Made by a program: the position numbers and the translations under genes
Notes under the pieces: generated by a model
Databases searched by the model: none
What the model was told of the DNA's origin: nothing
What the model saw: only the letters and a program-made list of their open reading frames with translations
Shown here: positions 36,673 to 47,200 of the stretch, in pieces
Layout of the letters: every line of letters begins with the position of its first letter
How positions within the stretch are numbered: the first letter of the stretch is position 1
NCBI GenBank assembly: GCA_003116975.1
Contig: BGKB01000118.1
Coordinates: 157,561 to 221,560, forward strand
Length of the DNA: 64,000 bases
DNA from: Aurantiochytrium sp. KH105
Lineage: Eukaryota; Sar; Bigyra; Thraustochytrida; Thraustochytriidae
Reading direction: 5' to 3'

Positions 36673-39600
36673 TCATGCGCGCGTCGCAGTTGGCAAAAAG
36701 GCTTCGACAAGCTTGTGAATGAAGACATAGTCCACATCTGGACTCTGACGCAGCGCGATCTGCTGCTCTTTGAGACTATGCAGCTCAAAGTCCCCCATTC
36801 GCTGCTCCACGGATCGAGGATCAATGTGCAGATCGACACTTGACCCACGTCGATGTCCTCGACGATGCGATCGAATCGCTTGAGAGGAAGTGCTGCAAGA
36901 CGACATGGAGCGTAACTTGCGGTCCGTACGGCGATTTCCGCCAAGAGATAAAATTACTGTCGATACCACAGAGTCCCGATCATCATCGCCGCCTCCGCCG
37001 CTAATGATCGACCGACGAGACATTGCCGGGCCAATGCGTGATGCGGCTAGCGCCTGTGCCGCCAAGTCTTCCTTTTGTTGCCGAACGTCCTCTCCAAAAA
37101 CCAGCACGTCCTTGAAAAGAATCACACCACGATCCCCACGCGAGACACGCGTGACCACCACATCCAGGAGATAGTTCGCCAAGACGGGGTCGATCACATC
37201 AAGACCTGCGTTCACCAGCGTTTCGAGTTCATGGGCCTCGACAAAGTCTCTCTCCCTCTCGGGCGACAAAAGTGCATTAAACGTCAAACGCGCTCGTTCG
37301 CGTCTCGTCCCTTGAAGCGCTGTGGTGATGGACACGAGAAACTCGGAGAAGCTGAGCTCGCCGTTGCGGGAGGTGTTGGCAGCCACAAAAAGCCGTTCGC
37401 AGAGAAGCTTTGCTGCGGGCTGGACCTCAAAGCCGACTTGTGCATTAATGAGACCTGCAACAAATGACTCGCGGGTGACCGTTCCTTTGAGCGAACAAGG
37501 TTTGAGACGTTGAAAAGAGTTTCGCGCGGCTCGTGCTAGCGCCACACTCACACCGAGCTCCCGTAAGAACTTGCCAGGTCGTGGTGTGTTCGCATCTTGT
37601 GCTTCTCCGTCTTTGGGCGGAGGGACTGGTTTGCCGCCCGGTGTTGGCGTGGACGGATCTGCTCCAGAGGCCGCACTTGCTGGTTCCCCTTGTGTTCCTG
37701 ATGCTGTGGCCATCTGCATTGAGCGAGCGCACTTTAGCTCGTGCGAAGTAACCATGGCCACTTTGATCCGCGTTCGAAGTGTATTGAGCAATCCCTTTTT
37801 TGCCTTTTGAAGGGACATGGCATTGGCCATAAAGTTCTTGGGCTTGTCCCCCGAGGCAGGCTCAGTCCGTGAGCCAGCCGTCTCTTCAGGATTTGATTTT
37901 CCAGCATGCCGTCCGTTGCGGGGACCAAGCCCACGTCTCGCAATGCCTTCCTTCTTTACGGCGGTGACTTGCGGGAAACAATCTGCAATGAGCCTCACCA
38001 GCTCGGGTAGTCCGCTCTTGGCGTTCCACAGTCCCTTGAAGTCCTCAAAGTCCATCTGGCTCTCTTGCGCATTTTGCTCTTCTAAATTGCGCAGCATCTC
38101 TTCCTCGGCGACACCGTCATCGTTCAGCCAGTCTCCCGCCGAATCGAAGCTGCCAAGCGAGATATCGTCATCGTCGTTGTCGTCGCTCTCCGAGCTGTAC
38201 TTGTCGAAGTCGTCGCCTGGGTCATCGGATCGGCCAAGACGATTGTCGCCAAGACGATCGTCAGCATTCCGATACGACCCACGAATGCACGCAAAATCAC
38301 CAATCTCCCCATCATCGTCCGCGTCTACGTCTTCGACGTCGTCCTCCTCGTCATTGCCACTCTCGCCATTGTCCCCATGAGACCGATGGACTCTGGTCTT
38401 TTGCCGATCACGACGGTGTTGCTTCGCAAAGTCGCGAAGAGCTTTGCGCATGAGGGCGCGGCGCTTACGTTGCGTTTGCGCAAATGCCTCTTCGCGCAGC
38501 GTCCTGCGCTCATGCGCGCCAACAATCCATGCCATGAGAACGCCGAAATCACTGGTGAGTGCTGAGTCGGCGTTGCAGCGCAAAAGCGTGAAAATATCGT
38601 GTTGCGAAATGAAGCCGTCCCGGTCCGTGTCCAGGACCTCGAAACAGAGAAATAGCTTTTGCTGCGTCGTACCGAGCATGAACGTCGAGAGATATGTGGC
38701 GAACTTTGCAAAGGTAAGCCCTTCGCGTCTCTCTGCCGGGTCTCGCCCGCACATAACGGAAAAGATGCGCTTGATCATCGCGCTTTCACCAGGGTTCATG
38801 AAGACTCGGGAAAGCACTTGCTGAAACATGGACAGCGACATAGCTTTGCGAGCCAGCAGACCCTTTTGCTGGAGTGCGAGCTGACTCGCCTTGAGCGCGT
38901 GCGTTTCGTCGTCTGCGTGCGTTGTTGAGTCTGCCGCCAAGAGCTCGTCTGCCTGCGAGGCGGTCCCACTTTCATCCTTGTCTCGAACAATGGCCCGGAA
39001 GACGCGCTCGGCGGCTTCCATTTGCGGCGCATTAAAGAGACAGCGCTGTGTGCGATAGAATTTGTCCGCGTATGTAAGCTCCTCCTCTTCATCCGGGTCT
39101 GAGATTCTGCCCATCACGGATCGCTTGCTCGACGCTGCGAGGGATTTGGCAGGTTTCTTGGAAGCTGCCTGCGGCCCAGGTCCGCCAGCAGGAGTAGAAT
39201 TGCTTCCTGGGGCCGGGTTCGCTGGACTCGAAGACGCTGTCGCCTCGGTGTCGAGTGATTTGCGCCGTAATTTGGCAAGAGCCTGTTTGCGGGCTCGTTC
39301 GCGTTTTGCGGCTCCGGCACGCACAGAGGGCCTTGCGATTGCTATTTTGGTGGGTGGAATGACTTTGCGAGTCTCCGTCTCAGGATGTTTTTCCTTGAAG
39401 TGACGAAGCCGCTTCGCTGCGGCGCTTCGGTGGTGTTCCGTGACCCTCGCTTCAGCAAGCTCACGGATGCGGTTCTTCATCTCCTCGCGAACGGCGGGGT
39501 TGGCGGTCGCAACACGAGCGCTCTGTGAGATTTGCCTCATGAGCAGTTGGTTTTGTAGCTGTTGTTTCTTCCAATCGCTATCCGTCTTGGAGCGCCGCGA

Positions 39601-40062
39601 GACTTCTTCAAAGGTGCTCTTGAAGTACTCCGCGATGCGCTGACATTCTTCTTCTTCTCGAAACATTTCGTCTTGCACATTTTGCAGCGTAACCTTGGCG
39701 TCGCAGGCGAAGGCGCGTTCCTCTTCCTTTCGTTTTCTGGCAATCTCTTCGACGCGTCTCTGATCCACGGCGTCCATGAGCGCGTCCAGGGTGGCGTGCC
39801 GCTGCTCCGGCACAACGTGCTGCTGGTGCTTGCTCTGGAACTCGTACAGCAGCTGCATGATCGACGTCCGGCGCACCGCGCCTTGCGCGGCGTCCTCCGT
39901 CTGCGCCTCTGTCATCTTACCTTGACACGCCCTTGCGACGGGAGTTCCAGCCGGCGAGAACACCGGACGCGCTGCAGCGCCCCGCGAGCTATGAGCACCC
40001 TGGCTAATCAGCGCTCTCCGCCGCCTCGCGGATGGTCGGTCATCGAGGTTCTGCTCTGCCAT
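36673..40062 (-). CDS. Large EF-hand protein with disordered charged regions
   Basis: Started at MAEQNLDDRPSA (40062); Met codons at 40095 and 39915 are alternatives. About 1129 residues. The N-terminal third is a charged coiled coil (RRVEEIARKRKEEERAF, EEEECQRIAEYFKSTF). A canonical EF-hand is at about residues 470-494 (FEVLDTDRDGFISQHDIFTLL) with loop ligands D-x-D-x-D-G-x-I-x-x-x-D. A preceding helix-loop-helix (GLTFAKFATYLSTFM) is probably the paired degenerate hand. A second pair lies near residue 905 (LFVAANTSRNGELSFSEFLVSI). Between them is an Asp/Glu-rich disordered stretch. The layout resembles calcium-sensing regulatory proteins of the calcineurin-B/NCS type but much longer. Function unknown. 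Confidence 0.82.
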   Translation of the reverse strand: MAEQNLDDRPSARRRRALISQGAHSSRGAAARPVFSPAGTPVARACQGKMTEAQTEDAAQGAVRRTSIMQLLYEFQSKHQQHVVPEQRHATLDALMDAVDQRRVEEIARKRKEEERAFACDAKVTLQNVQDEMFREEEECQRIAEYFKSTFEEVSRRSKTDSDWKKQQLQNQLLMRQISQSARVATANPAVREEMKNRIRELAEARVTEHHRSAAAKRLRHFKEKHPETETRKVIPPTKIAIARPSVRAGAAKRERARKQALAKLRRKSLDTEATASSSPANPAPGSNSTPAGGPGPQAASKKPAKSLAASSKRSVMGRISDPDEEEELTYADKFYRTQRCLFNAPQMEAAERVFRAIVRDKDESGTASQADELLAADSTTHADDETHALKASQLALQQKGLLARKAMSLSMFQQVLSRVFMNPGESAMIKRIFSVMCGRDPAERREGLTFAKFATYLSTFMLGTTQQKLFLCFEVLDTDRDGFISQHDIFTLLRCNADSALTSDFGVLMAWIVGAHERRTLREEAFAQTQRKRRALMRKALRDFAKQHRRDRQKTRVHRSHGDNGESGNDEEDDVEDVDADDDGEIGDFACIRGSYRNADDRLGDNRLGRSDDPGDDFDKYSSESDDNDDDDISLGSFDSAGDWLNDDGVAEEEMLRNLEEQNAQESQMDFEDFKGLWNAKSGLPELVRLIADCFPQVTAVKKEGIARRGLGPRNGRHAGKSNPEETAGSRTEPASGDKPKNFMANAMSLQKAKKGLLNTLRTRIKVAMVTSHELKCARSMQMATASGTQGEPASAASGADPSTPTPGGKPVPPPKDGEAQDANTPRPGKFLRELGVSVALARAARNSFQRLKPCSLKGTVTRESFVAGLINAQVGFEVQPAAKLLCERLFVAANTSRNGELSFSEFLVSITTALQGTRRERARLTFNALLSPERERDFVEAHELETLVNAGLDVIDPVLANYLLDVVVTRVSRGDRGVILFKDVLVFGEDVRQQKEDLAAQALAASRIGPAMSRRSIISGGGGDDDRDSVVSTVILSLGGNRRTDRKLRSMSSCSTSSQAIRSHRRGHRRGSSVDLHIDPRSVEQRMGDFELHSLKEQQIALRQSPDVDYVFIHKLVEAFLPTATRA

Positions 40063-40511
40063 TTCAGGATGCTCATTACGGCGCGGAGTGCCCAAAAGAA
40101 GAGGGAACTCCCTAAAAGGTGTGTACTCTCACGATCGTCACTGCTGGTGGTGCATGTATAGCACAAGCCATGTAAGAAGAAATGGGAGAAGATGTTGTCG
40201 CTCTTTTCGAAAGAGGATGAATGTGTAGCCGCGGGGGGGGGGGGGAGGGGGGGGCGTAGGAGGCACCGTTGTTGAAGGTCGGTCCACCGAGGGGTGCGCA
40301 CAAGTCACAGAGAATGGCAATGAGGACAAGGCGAACAACGACATGGCCAAGATGTATCGCGTTTGGGAAGAAGAAAAATGCAAGATGATCCTAATAAGTA
40401 AGTGTGTGAAGAATAAAAAACGCACTTGGTTGGTTGCTACTAGGTTAGGGCGCACAAGCTTGCGTCGGTGGGAAAATGGCGGGACCACGATTGTCTCCAT
40501 GGTTCTACGAA
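40063..40511. other. Intergenic region with G homopolymer
   Basis: Upstream of the EF-hand gene and 3' of the OYE gene. It contains a G tract of about 25 bp (40230-40257) interrupted by one A. No gene seen. Confidence 0.5.
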
Positions 40512-41729
40512 TTAGAGCTTGGCAGACTCAAGGCTGGCGCCGATCTTTTCCTGGGGCACGAGCGCAGACTTGTCGGCGTCCTCATAGAACGGATAATCAA
40601 CATAGCCGTCCGGCGACCCATGCTTGTAAAAGGTCTCGCGCACGTACTTGTTGAGCGGGAGCTTTTGCTGGATGCGGTGAACGAGGTCCGGGTTCGAAAT
40701 GAACCAGCGGCCAAAGCCAATGGCGTCGTAGTGACCATTGTGCACGGCGTCCGGGGCCGCGAGGGGAGTGAATCCGCCAGCACCAATGATAGGGCCCCGG
40801 TAGAGGTGACGGAACTTTGATGGGTTGTAAAGACCCATGCTGAAGCCAGGGTCCTTGGAGTGGTCCTTGTCGAACTTGCCACCAAACCAACGAGGCTCGG
40901 TGAGCAAGAGGTAGGCGAGGTTGTACTGGTCAAGGGTCTTGATGGCCGTCGTGTACAGCTCGAGCGGGTTGGAGTCGCTCGCGCCGAAAAACCGCATGGT
41001 GCCCTCAAACTGTGGCGAGATTCGCACGCCGACGCGCGAGAGGGGCATCTCCTCCGAGATGGCCTCGACGGCCTCACGGAGGAGACGGCAGCGGTTCTCG
41101 ATGCTGCCTCCATACTTGTCGGAGCGCTTGTTGGTGTTGTCGTTGAGGAACTGGTCAATGAGGTAGCCGTGGGCAGCGTGGAGCTCGACGGCATCGAAGC
41201 CAGCCTCCCGCGCATTGCGCGCTGCGCGCTTGTAGTCCTCCAGCAAACGCGGAATCTCGTCCTCGCGGAGAGGGCGCGGTTTGGAGTAGGTGTCGACTTC
41301 TCCCGAGAGCGTGCCGCCTGTCTTGCCGGGCGCGGTGACGTCGCTGGCCGAGACGGTGGGCAGGCGCTCCGGGTCGGCCATGGGGTGGTCGCGCATGGTC
41401 TCGTGGGCCATGCGGCCGGTGTGCCAGAGCTGCACGCTGATGAGTCCCCCCTTGGCATGCACGCTGTCAACGATCTTCTTCCAGCCCTGGGTCTGCTCCT
41501 TGGTCCAGATGCCGGGCACGTTGTTGTCCGGGAGGCCCTCCGGCGAGATGCACGTGGCCTCGGTGATGAGCAGGCCGCCCTCGGTGGCGCGCTGCGTGTA
41601 GTACTCCTTCATGAGCTCCGTGGGCACCAGCGTCTTGCGGTCGGCGCGGAACCTCGTCAGCGGCGCCAGCACCACGCGGTGCTTGAGGCGCAGCTCGCCC
41701 AGCTGGAGTCCCTCGAACAGCGCCGACAT
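40512..41729 (-). CDS. Old Yellow Enzyme family NAD(P)H:flavin oxidoreductase
   Basis: Started at MSALFEGLQLGELRL (41729); the longer ORF to 42119 adds an Arg/Pro-rich leader. 405 residues, the usual OYE length. FMN/TIM-barrel signatures: VVLAPLTRFRA near the N terminus, LLITEATCISPEGLP, SVQLWHTGRMAH, then the active-site block AVELHAAHGYLIDQFLNDNT with the conserved Tyr, RSDKYGGSIENRC, and GFGRWFISNPDLVHR near the C terminus. OYE enzymes reduce activated alkenes such as oxophytodienoate or N-ethylmaleimide; the physiological substrate here is unknown. The plus-strand ORF over 40860-42095 is antisense shadow. Divergent from the hot-dog gene. Confidence 0.94.
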   Translation of the reverse strand: MSALFEGLQLGELRLKHRVVLAPLTRFRADRKTLVPTELMKEYYTQRATEGGLLITEATCISPEGLPDNNVPGIWTKEQTQGWKKIVDSVHAKGGLISVQLWHTGRMAHETMRDHPMADPERLPTVSASDVTAPGKTGGTLSGEVDTYSKPRPLREDEIPRLLEDYKRAARNAREAGFDAVELHAAHGYLIDQFLNDNTNKRSDKYGGSIENRCRLLREAVEAISEEMPLSRVGVRISPQFEGTMRFFGASDSNPLELYTTAIKTLDQYNLAYLLLTEPRWFGGKFDKDHSKDPGFSMGLYNPSKFRHLYRGPIIGAGGFTPLAAPDAVHNGHYDAIGFGRWFISNPDLVHRIQQKLPLNKYVRETFYKHGSPDGYVDYPFYEDADKSALVPQEKIGASLESAKL

Positions 41730-42557
41730 CCTGCTCCGCCTCCTCCTGCTCCTGCTCCTGCTCGCTCGCTCGCCGCCCGCGCCTCGCGTCCACCCCGTGC
41801 TCGCCTTCGTCGCGTTCGCGATCTGCTGCAGCCGCTGCTGCTCTTCCGGTTCTGGTCCCGGCCGCGGCCGCCTCGCCGATTCGCGCCGGTTTCGCCGCGG
41901 CGTGCGCAGAGAGCGCGCGGGAGGAGGCGCGGGAGGGAGGGAGGAGGAGGAGGCAGCGGCGTCGGTCGGCGGGCGGGCGAGCGGGCGAAAGAGGGAGCGA
42001 GGGCGCGCCGCGGCGTGCCAGGCAGGCGAGGGAGCAGCACGGTCGGACGCAGGCGCGGCGTACAGGGAGAGAGAGGAGCGCCGCCAGGCATCTAACTGCC
42101 TCGTCTCGGCTGAGCTCATGCCGGCTCGACTCGGCGCGTCGGCGCGTCGCGTCTCGTGTCGCCTCGTCTCGCCTCGCCTCGGCCCGTCGCGCCTCGGCGC
42201 TGCGACGGAGCGGCAGCGGCCTCGCGCGCAAGAGCAGCGCAGAGCAGAGCAGAGCTGCTGCTGCAGAAAGGGGAGACGGATGACGAGGCGAGGGCTTCCC
42301 GGGCACGTGCGGAAAGAGAGATAGAAAGCAGGGGCTCGTTCGTGTAGTAGGATAGTCTGTCATGCCGCCCTTGCTTGCGTGCGTGCTCGCTTGGAGCGGC
42401 AGACCTGGAACGGGAGAGCGAGGAAGGCGCGCGAGGGCGTCGGGAGCGCCGAGCGCTGCTGCTGCGTGGCCGGGCGCGTCGCGGTCGTCGGCCTCGCGGA
42501 CGCGTGAGAGTCGGCGTCCTCGTCGCCGCGTCTCGCGAAGTGCTGGCTGGAAGCGGC
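41730..42557. promoter_or_regulatory. Shared divergent 5' region, OYE and hot-dog genes
   Basis: 828 bp of GC-rich sequence between two divergent starts (41729 minus, 42558 plus). Purine- or pyrimidine-rich tracts and GCTCGCTC/CCTCGCCTCG short runs are present. No TATA box recognised. ORFs over it are Arg/Ala-rich extensions of the flanking genes. Confidence 0.5.
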
Positions 42558-43736
42558 ATGATCAGCGCGGGCAACGAGGGCACCGCCCGCGAGACGACCC
42601 GGGAGGAGGCCGCCAGGATGCGCGCCGTGAGCAGGGAGCACAGCTACTTTTGGGCGAGCGGCAAGGTGGTCGTGGGCGAGGACACACGCGAGCAAGATGC
42701 AAGCTGCGAGATCGAATTCACCCCCCGCGCGCAGGGGCCGCCCATGGCCGCCCACGGAGGCTCGAGCGCGGCGGCGCACGGCGTGCTCCTGGCGGGGCCC
42801 TGCGCCGAGATCGCGGGCGTGCCGGAAATGGCGCTCGCCATCAAGTACACCAAGCTAACCTACCTCAAGCTAACCGCGCTCGGGGAAACGCACGCCTTCA
42901 AAATGCTCGAGTGCGGCTCGGCGGAAAATGATGACGCCCAAGTCTATGGCCGCGGCAGGATCTCTGACGTCTCTGGAAATCCGCTCACCGAGTCAGAGGT
43001 GCGGTACACGAACGTCCTCAACATGCGCCTCGTGCAGACGTTGCGCACCGACGAGGAGGCCCTGGCCTCGTCGCCGCTCTTCATGACAACGGTCGGACAG
43101 ACCATGGAATCTGTTCGTAACGGCGCCTTTGGTCTGCGTGGAGAGCCCCTCGTGGCCGAGCATCTTCTCGAATCTTACGACCCGAGCAAAATTGTACCGG
43201 GTCTCATTGTGCACCCAAACATGGGTCCTCCGGCCTTGGAGCAAGAGCGTCAGAGCTACGACTTTGGCCCGCAAAACAACATGTCTCTATGGAGCGCGTA
43301 CTCGAAAGAGACCACATCGATATCTAGCCTGCTTTCCGTGCGAAGCGCGACCTCTCAGGCTGACAGTCTCATCGACGACAAGCCAAACCTCAGTACAGGT
43401 GGTATTTTTGTCGCCCTCGACCACATCATGGGTCACACAGTCATGCTCTCAGGGTCGCATTGTGTCACGGCTTTTCTCGAAATCGAGTACCACCAGGCCA
43501 TCGAGATCGATCCAAGCGCGTTCAGCTTTGTTTACCTGCATGCGTACATTGAAAAGATTGAGGGTCGCAAGGTTTTTGTGCGTGGCTCGGTGCATGCTGT
43601 CACCTTGGAGGGTGCGCAGTCCGGAAACCCAGAAGACTGGCGCAAGATGCCAGAAATCGCTACGGGCTCTGGTCTCTTCATCCACATGTCTTTTCCCGGT
43701 CACCCCGGTCACGAGCATACCGAAAGCAAGTTATGA
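42558..43736 (+). CDS. Double hot-dog fold acyl-CoA thioesterase-like protein
   Basis: Started at MISAGNEGTARE (42558) inside a longer ORF whose first 61 codons are Arg-rich leader. 392 residues with two hot-dog-like halves. Half 1: PPMAAHGGSSAAAHGVLLAG, then KYTKLTYLKLTAL and GRGRISDVSG. Half 2: STGGIFVALDHIMGHTVMLS, then TAFLEIEYHQAIEI and KVFVRGSVHAV. Each has the PaaI/4HBT-type order: a Gly-Gly start of the central helix, an Ala/Asp helix, and the strands that close the barrel. Such domains hydrolyse acyl-CoAs. The first half lacks an obvious Asp at the helix, while the second has LDH; which half is active is unclear. No targeting peptide is evident. Confidence 0.72.
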   Translation: MISAGNEGTARETTREEAARMRAVSREHSYFWASGKVVVGEDTREQDASCEIEFTPRAQGPPMAAHGGSSAAAHGVLLAGPCAEIAGVPEMALAIKYTKLTYLKLTALGETHAFKMLECGSAENDDAQVYGRGRISDVSGNPLTESEVRYTNVLNMRLVQTLRTDEEALASSPLFMTTVGQTMESVRNGAFGLRGEPLVAEHLLESYDPSKIVPGLIVHPNMGPPALEQERQSYDFGPQNNMSLWSAYSKETTSISSLLSVRSATSQADSLIDDKPNLSTGGIFVALDHIMGHTVMLSGSHCVTAFLEIEYHQAIEIDPSAFSFVYLHAYIEKIEGRKVFVRGSVHAVTLEGAQSGNPEDWRKMPEIATGSGLFIHMSFPGHPGHEHTESKL

Positions 43737-44200
43737 GTGAGTGAACTTGCACGACTCGTACTCAATATCGCTGCTGGTCTGACAGATCTGCGTACGTCAA
43801 GCAGCTCAACCTCTTGGAGACACAGACCTTCTCGCGGAAAGGAGCGTCCAGAGGAGAGAGAGAGAGAGAAAAAAAAACAAAAAACGCAGAGGGATAAAGA
43901 GGTCAACAGGGAGATGTCGGTGAAGAGAACAGACGAAGTCGCCAGAGTCGGCGGAGAGCAAAGTATTCCTAGTACAATAAGAAAAATCAAGGCAGTCTAG
44001 ATAGCTAGCTGCCCGACTTACTACTCCGTCAAACAGAGCATAAATGAATAATTCGATAAATGGATTAAAATTGAAATGTATCGATGCGTCAAGGAGTCAA
44101 GGGGAAATACAAAAATAAAAAACGGAATCAAGATGGGGGCTTTGGCTTGCTTGAATGCTTGCCTGCCTGGTGAAGCGACTTACTTTTCTTTTCTTACACT
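43737..44200. other. Convergent 3' intergenic region
   Basis: 3' flanks of the hot-dog gene and the 2377-residue gene. It contains (GA)n at about 43853-43869 followed by an A-rich run, and an AT-richer segment at 44030-44130. No gene seen. Confidence 0.5.
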
Positions 44201-47200
44201 CTACGTTCGATTGCGCTTCATCTTGGACGCAGCCTTCTTTGCCGCGTCTTTCATTTTGTTAACAAGCCCCGGCTTGCTCTCTCCATAATCAGCAACATTA
44301 CCTAATTGCGTGCTCGAAGCATTTGATTTGCGCCGAAAACCAAAGAGCGTGCGGGAAGACTTGCGACTCCGCGAGGAAAGGTTGGCCGACGAGTCCCTCG
44401 CCCGCGCACTGCTAGGGGACGTTGGCGTGGTCGGCGAGGTCGGTCTTGAGGCAGGCGGCGCGTCGTGGGTGCGCGACATCTCTACGCGCCGTTGCTGAAC
44501 CCTTTTATGTTTCTCCTTTGTTTCCTCATCCATATCCTCGATATCGATCGTCTTCGATCCCTTGAACCCGTATCCTTCGAGCATTTCCTGGATCTCTGGC
44601 GATGAGGTGCCGTCGTAGCACTGCGAGTCCTTGTCCTGCGCTCCCTTCTTCAAAAGGAACTCGACAACCTTAGTCTGGTTCATGACACACGCCCAATACA
44701 GCGGTGTGCGGCCCGACGTTGCCTTGCTTGCGGCAAGGAACAGCTTTCCCAGCCACGTGTTGTCCATGTCCTTGTCAACTCCTCGTTTATCGACCTCATC
44801 AAACTTTTTGCCTTGCATCACGAACCTTTTCAGTTTCCGCAAATCACCACGCTTTGCTGCAAGCCAAATGCTGTCATAATCGGCAAGCATCCAGTCCTCG
44901 AGACCTCCGTTCTTGACCGCGGGCTTCATGTCGACATCGACAACCGTCACGTTACGATCGGGAGCTCTATAGAGACAAGTTTCGTCCCAGTATTCAACGC
45001 CGTCCTTGTCCGTTTTCCACTCTGGCTCCTCGATCGACACGCAATTCTTCTTGCCACGTACGCGCGAGTCCTTCCAAAGACTCGACTTCTCGTACGAGGC
45101 AATGCTAACTTTGGCGCGCCGCCGCTGCGGCAATGAATGCGTTTTCGACTTGTTATTCTTGTTTCGCCGCTCATCCTCGGAGTCGCTATCGTCATCGCTG
45201 CTGGCCTTGCCACGGCCTCTCTCGTCATCCGAACCCTTGTCACTGTCAGAGTCGTCGCCGTCGCCGGTCCCACCCCGTTTGTTGGCACCGCTTCCACCCC
45301 GGTTCGAACCCTGCTTTCCCTTGTCGTCGTTGCTCTTTTTGCGATCGCCACCGTCGTCCTGTTCGTCTTCGCCGCTACTGCGATCGTCTCTCTTCTTGTC
45401 TTTCTTGTCATGCCTGGATGACTTACGACCCGACGAATCGCCGTCCGCGGCACGAGTTGGTCTTCGACGCGAGCTGTCCGAAGAGTTCTCTTCCGAAGAA
45501 GATCCTGATGACGACGAAGACGATGAAGATCGCGTCGATGACGTTGACGCTGACACGCTTCGAGCACGGCGGGACCCATGCTTGCGCCGTCGAGAGGCTG
45601 CATCGGAGTCTGAGCCCGACGACGAAGATCCAGAAGATGAAGACGACGACGACGACGAGGAGGAGGACGACGCCGATGACGACGACGACGAGCCCCGTCG
45701 CTTCTTGCTTTTCGTCGACTTCTTCTTCTTCTTCTTCTTGCTGCTGCTGCTGCTGCTGCTGCTTGACTTTTTAAGATTCGCCAAATTGCGGCGCCCGTCA
45801 CTGGCCCGTGACTTGGTCCGCTTCAAATCTTCTTCCTCCTCTTCGTCGTCGTCGTCGTCGTCGTCGTCATCGGAGTCGGAGTCATCCGAATCCCAGCTGC
45901 CCTTGCCTTTCTTTCTGTTCGCTGCCGCGGCGGCTAGCATGGCTGCATTGCGCACGCGCGGCTTTCGCCGTGAATCCTCCGAGTCGTCCGAAGAGCCGCT
46001 TCCGCTCTCATCCTCGCTGCCCGAGGAAGAAGAAGAAGAAGACTTTCGGCCCTTCTTGACCGCGGCCGAGAGGCTGCTAGGCAGGCGCGCCTTCGATTTA
46101 CGGGCATCCTCGCTGTCTTCGTCGCTGTCCGGGGCCGACTTGCGGCTCTGCTTGAGCGCATTGGAAAGGCCACTGGGAAGCCTCGAGTTTGGCTTTGCGT
46201 CCTCCTGATCACTGTCGCTCGACCCCTCGTCGTCTTCGCTGTCCAAAGATGGTTTTCTCCCCTTCTTTGCAGTGGAACTCAGCTTACTAGGGAGACGCGC
46301 CATGGGGTTGCGCGTATTCTCGTCCTCATCACTTTCGCTCTCGCTCTCGCTCTCACCTTCGCTGCTGCTAGAGGTAGCTTTCTTTGCTCCCTTCTTGACG
46401 GCATTCGCCAAATTGCTGGGCAAACGCGGCGTGGGCTTACCTCTGTTAGCTTCTGCGTCACTGTCCGATGAATCGCTCTTGCGGTTTTGTTTAAGTGCGT
46501 TGGAAAGGCCGGAGGGAAGTCGTGATGTTGGCTTGCGTGTAACATCATCATGCTCACTCTCACTCTCACTCTCGCTCTCAGAGGAAGAAGAGCCAGATCC
46601 CTTTTTGGCTCCATTCTTGACGGCGCTCGCCAGTTTGCTGGGCAGCCGCGATCGGGTTTGACGCTCGTCTTTGCTACTCTCGCTCTCTTCATCGCTCTTC
46701 GAGGTAGATTTACGGTTTTGCTTTAGCGCGTTCGCTAAACCACTCGGAAGTCGCGATGTCGGCTTGCGGCCGTCCTCGTCGTTCTCGCTTGAATCACTGT
46801 CGTCATCGCTCCCAGAATATGATGTCCGTCCCTTCTTTCCAACAGCGTTGCGGCTGCTAGGAAGTTGAGCCTTGGACTTGGGAGCATCGGCATCGCTCTC
46901 GCTCTCGCTTTCGCTTCCACTTCGACTCGAGTCCGAACCGCTCTCGCTTTCCGATGATGGAGATTTCCGTCCTTGCTTGAGAGCACTTGCGAGACCGCTT
47001 GGGAGTCGTGAGGTCATCTTTGCATCTTTTTTCCCCGTTTTGCTCGACGCGTTCTCAACGTCATCATTGTCTCGTCCCTTTTGCACAGCGGCGGCCAGCT
47101 TGCTCGGCAGACGAAATTTGGGCTTCTGCTCGTCCTCGCTTTCAGAAGACGACGATGCTTCCGTGCCGCTCTCATCCTCGTTGGCAGAAGACGTTGTCAT

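Noticed and set aside
40860..42095. 411-codon plus-strand ORF opposite the OYE gene
   Set aside because: Antisense shadow of clear OYE motifs plus Arg-rich leader sequence.
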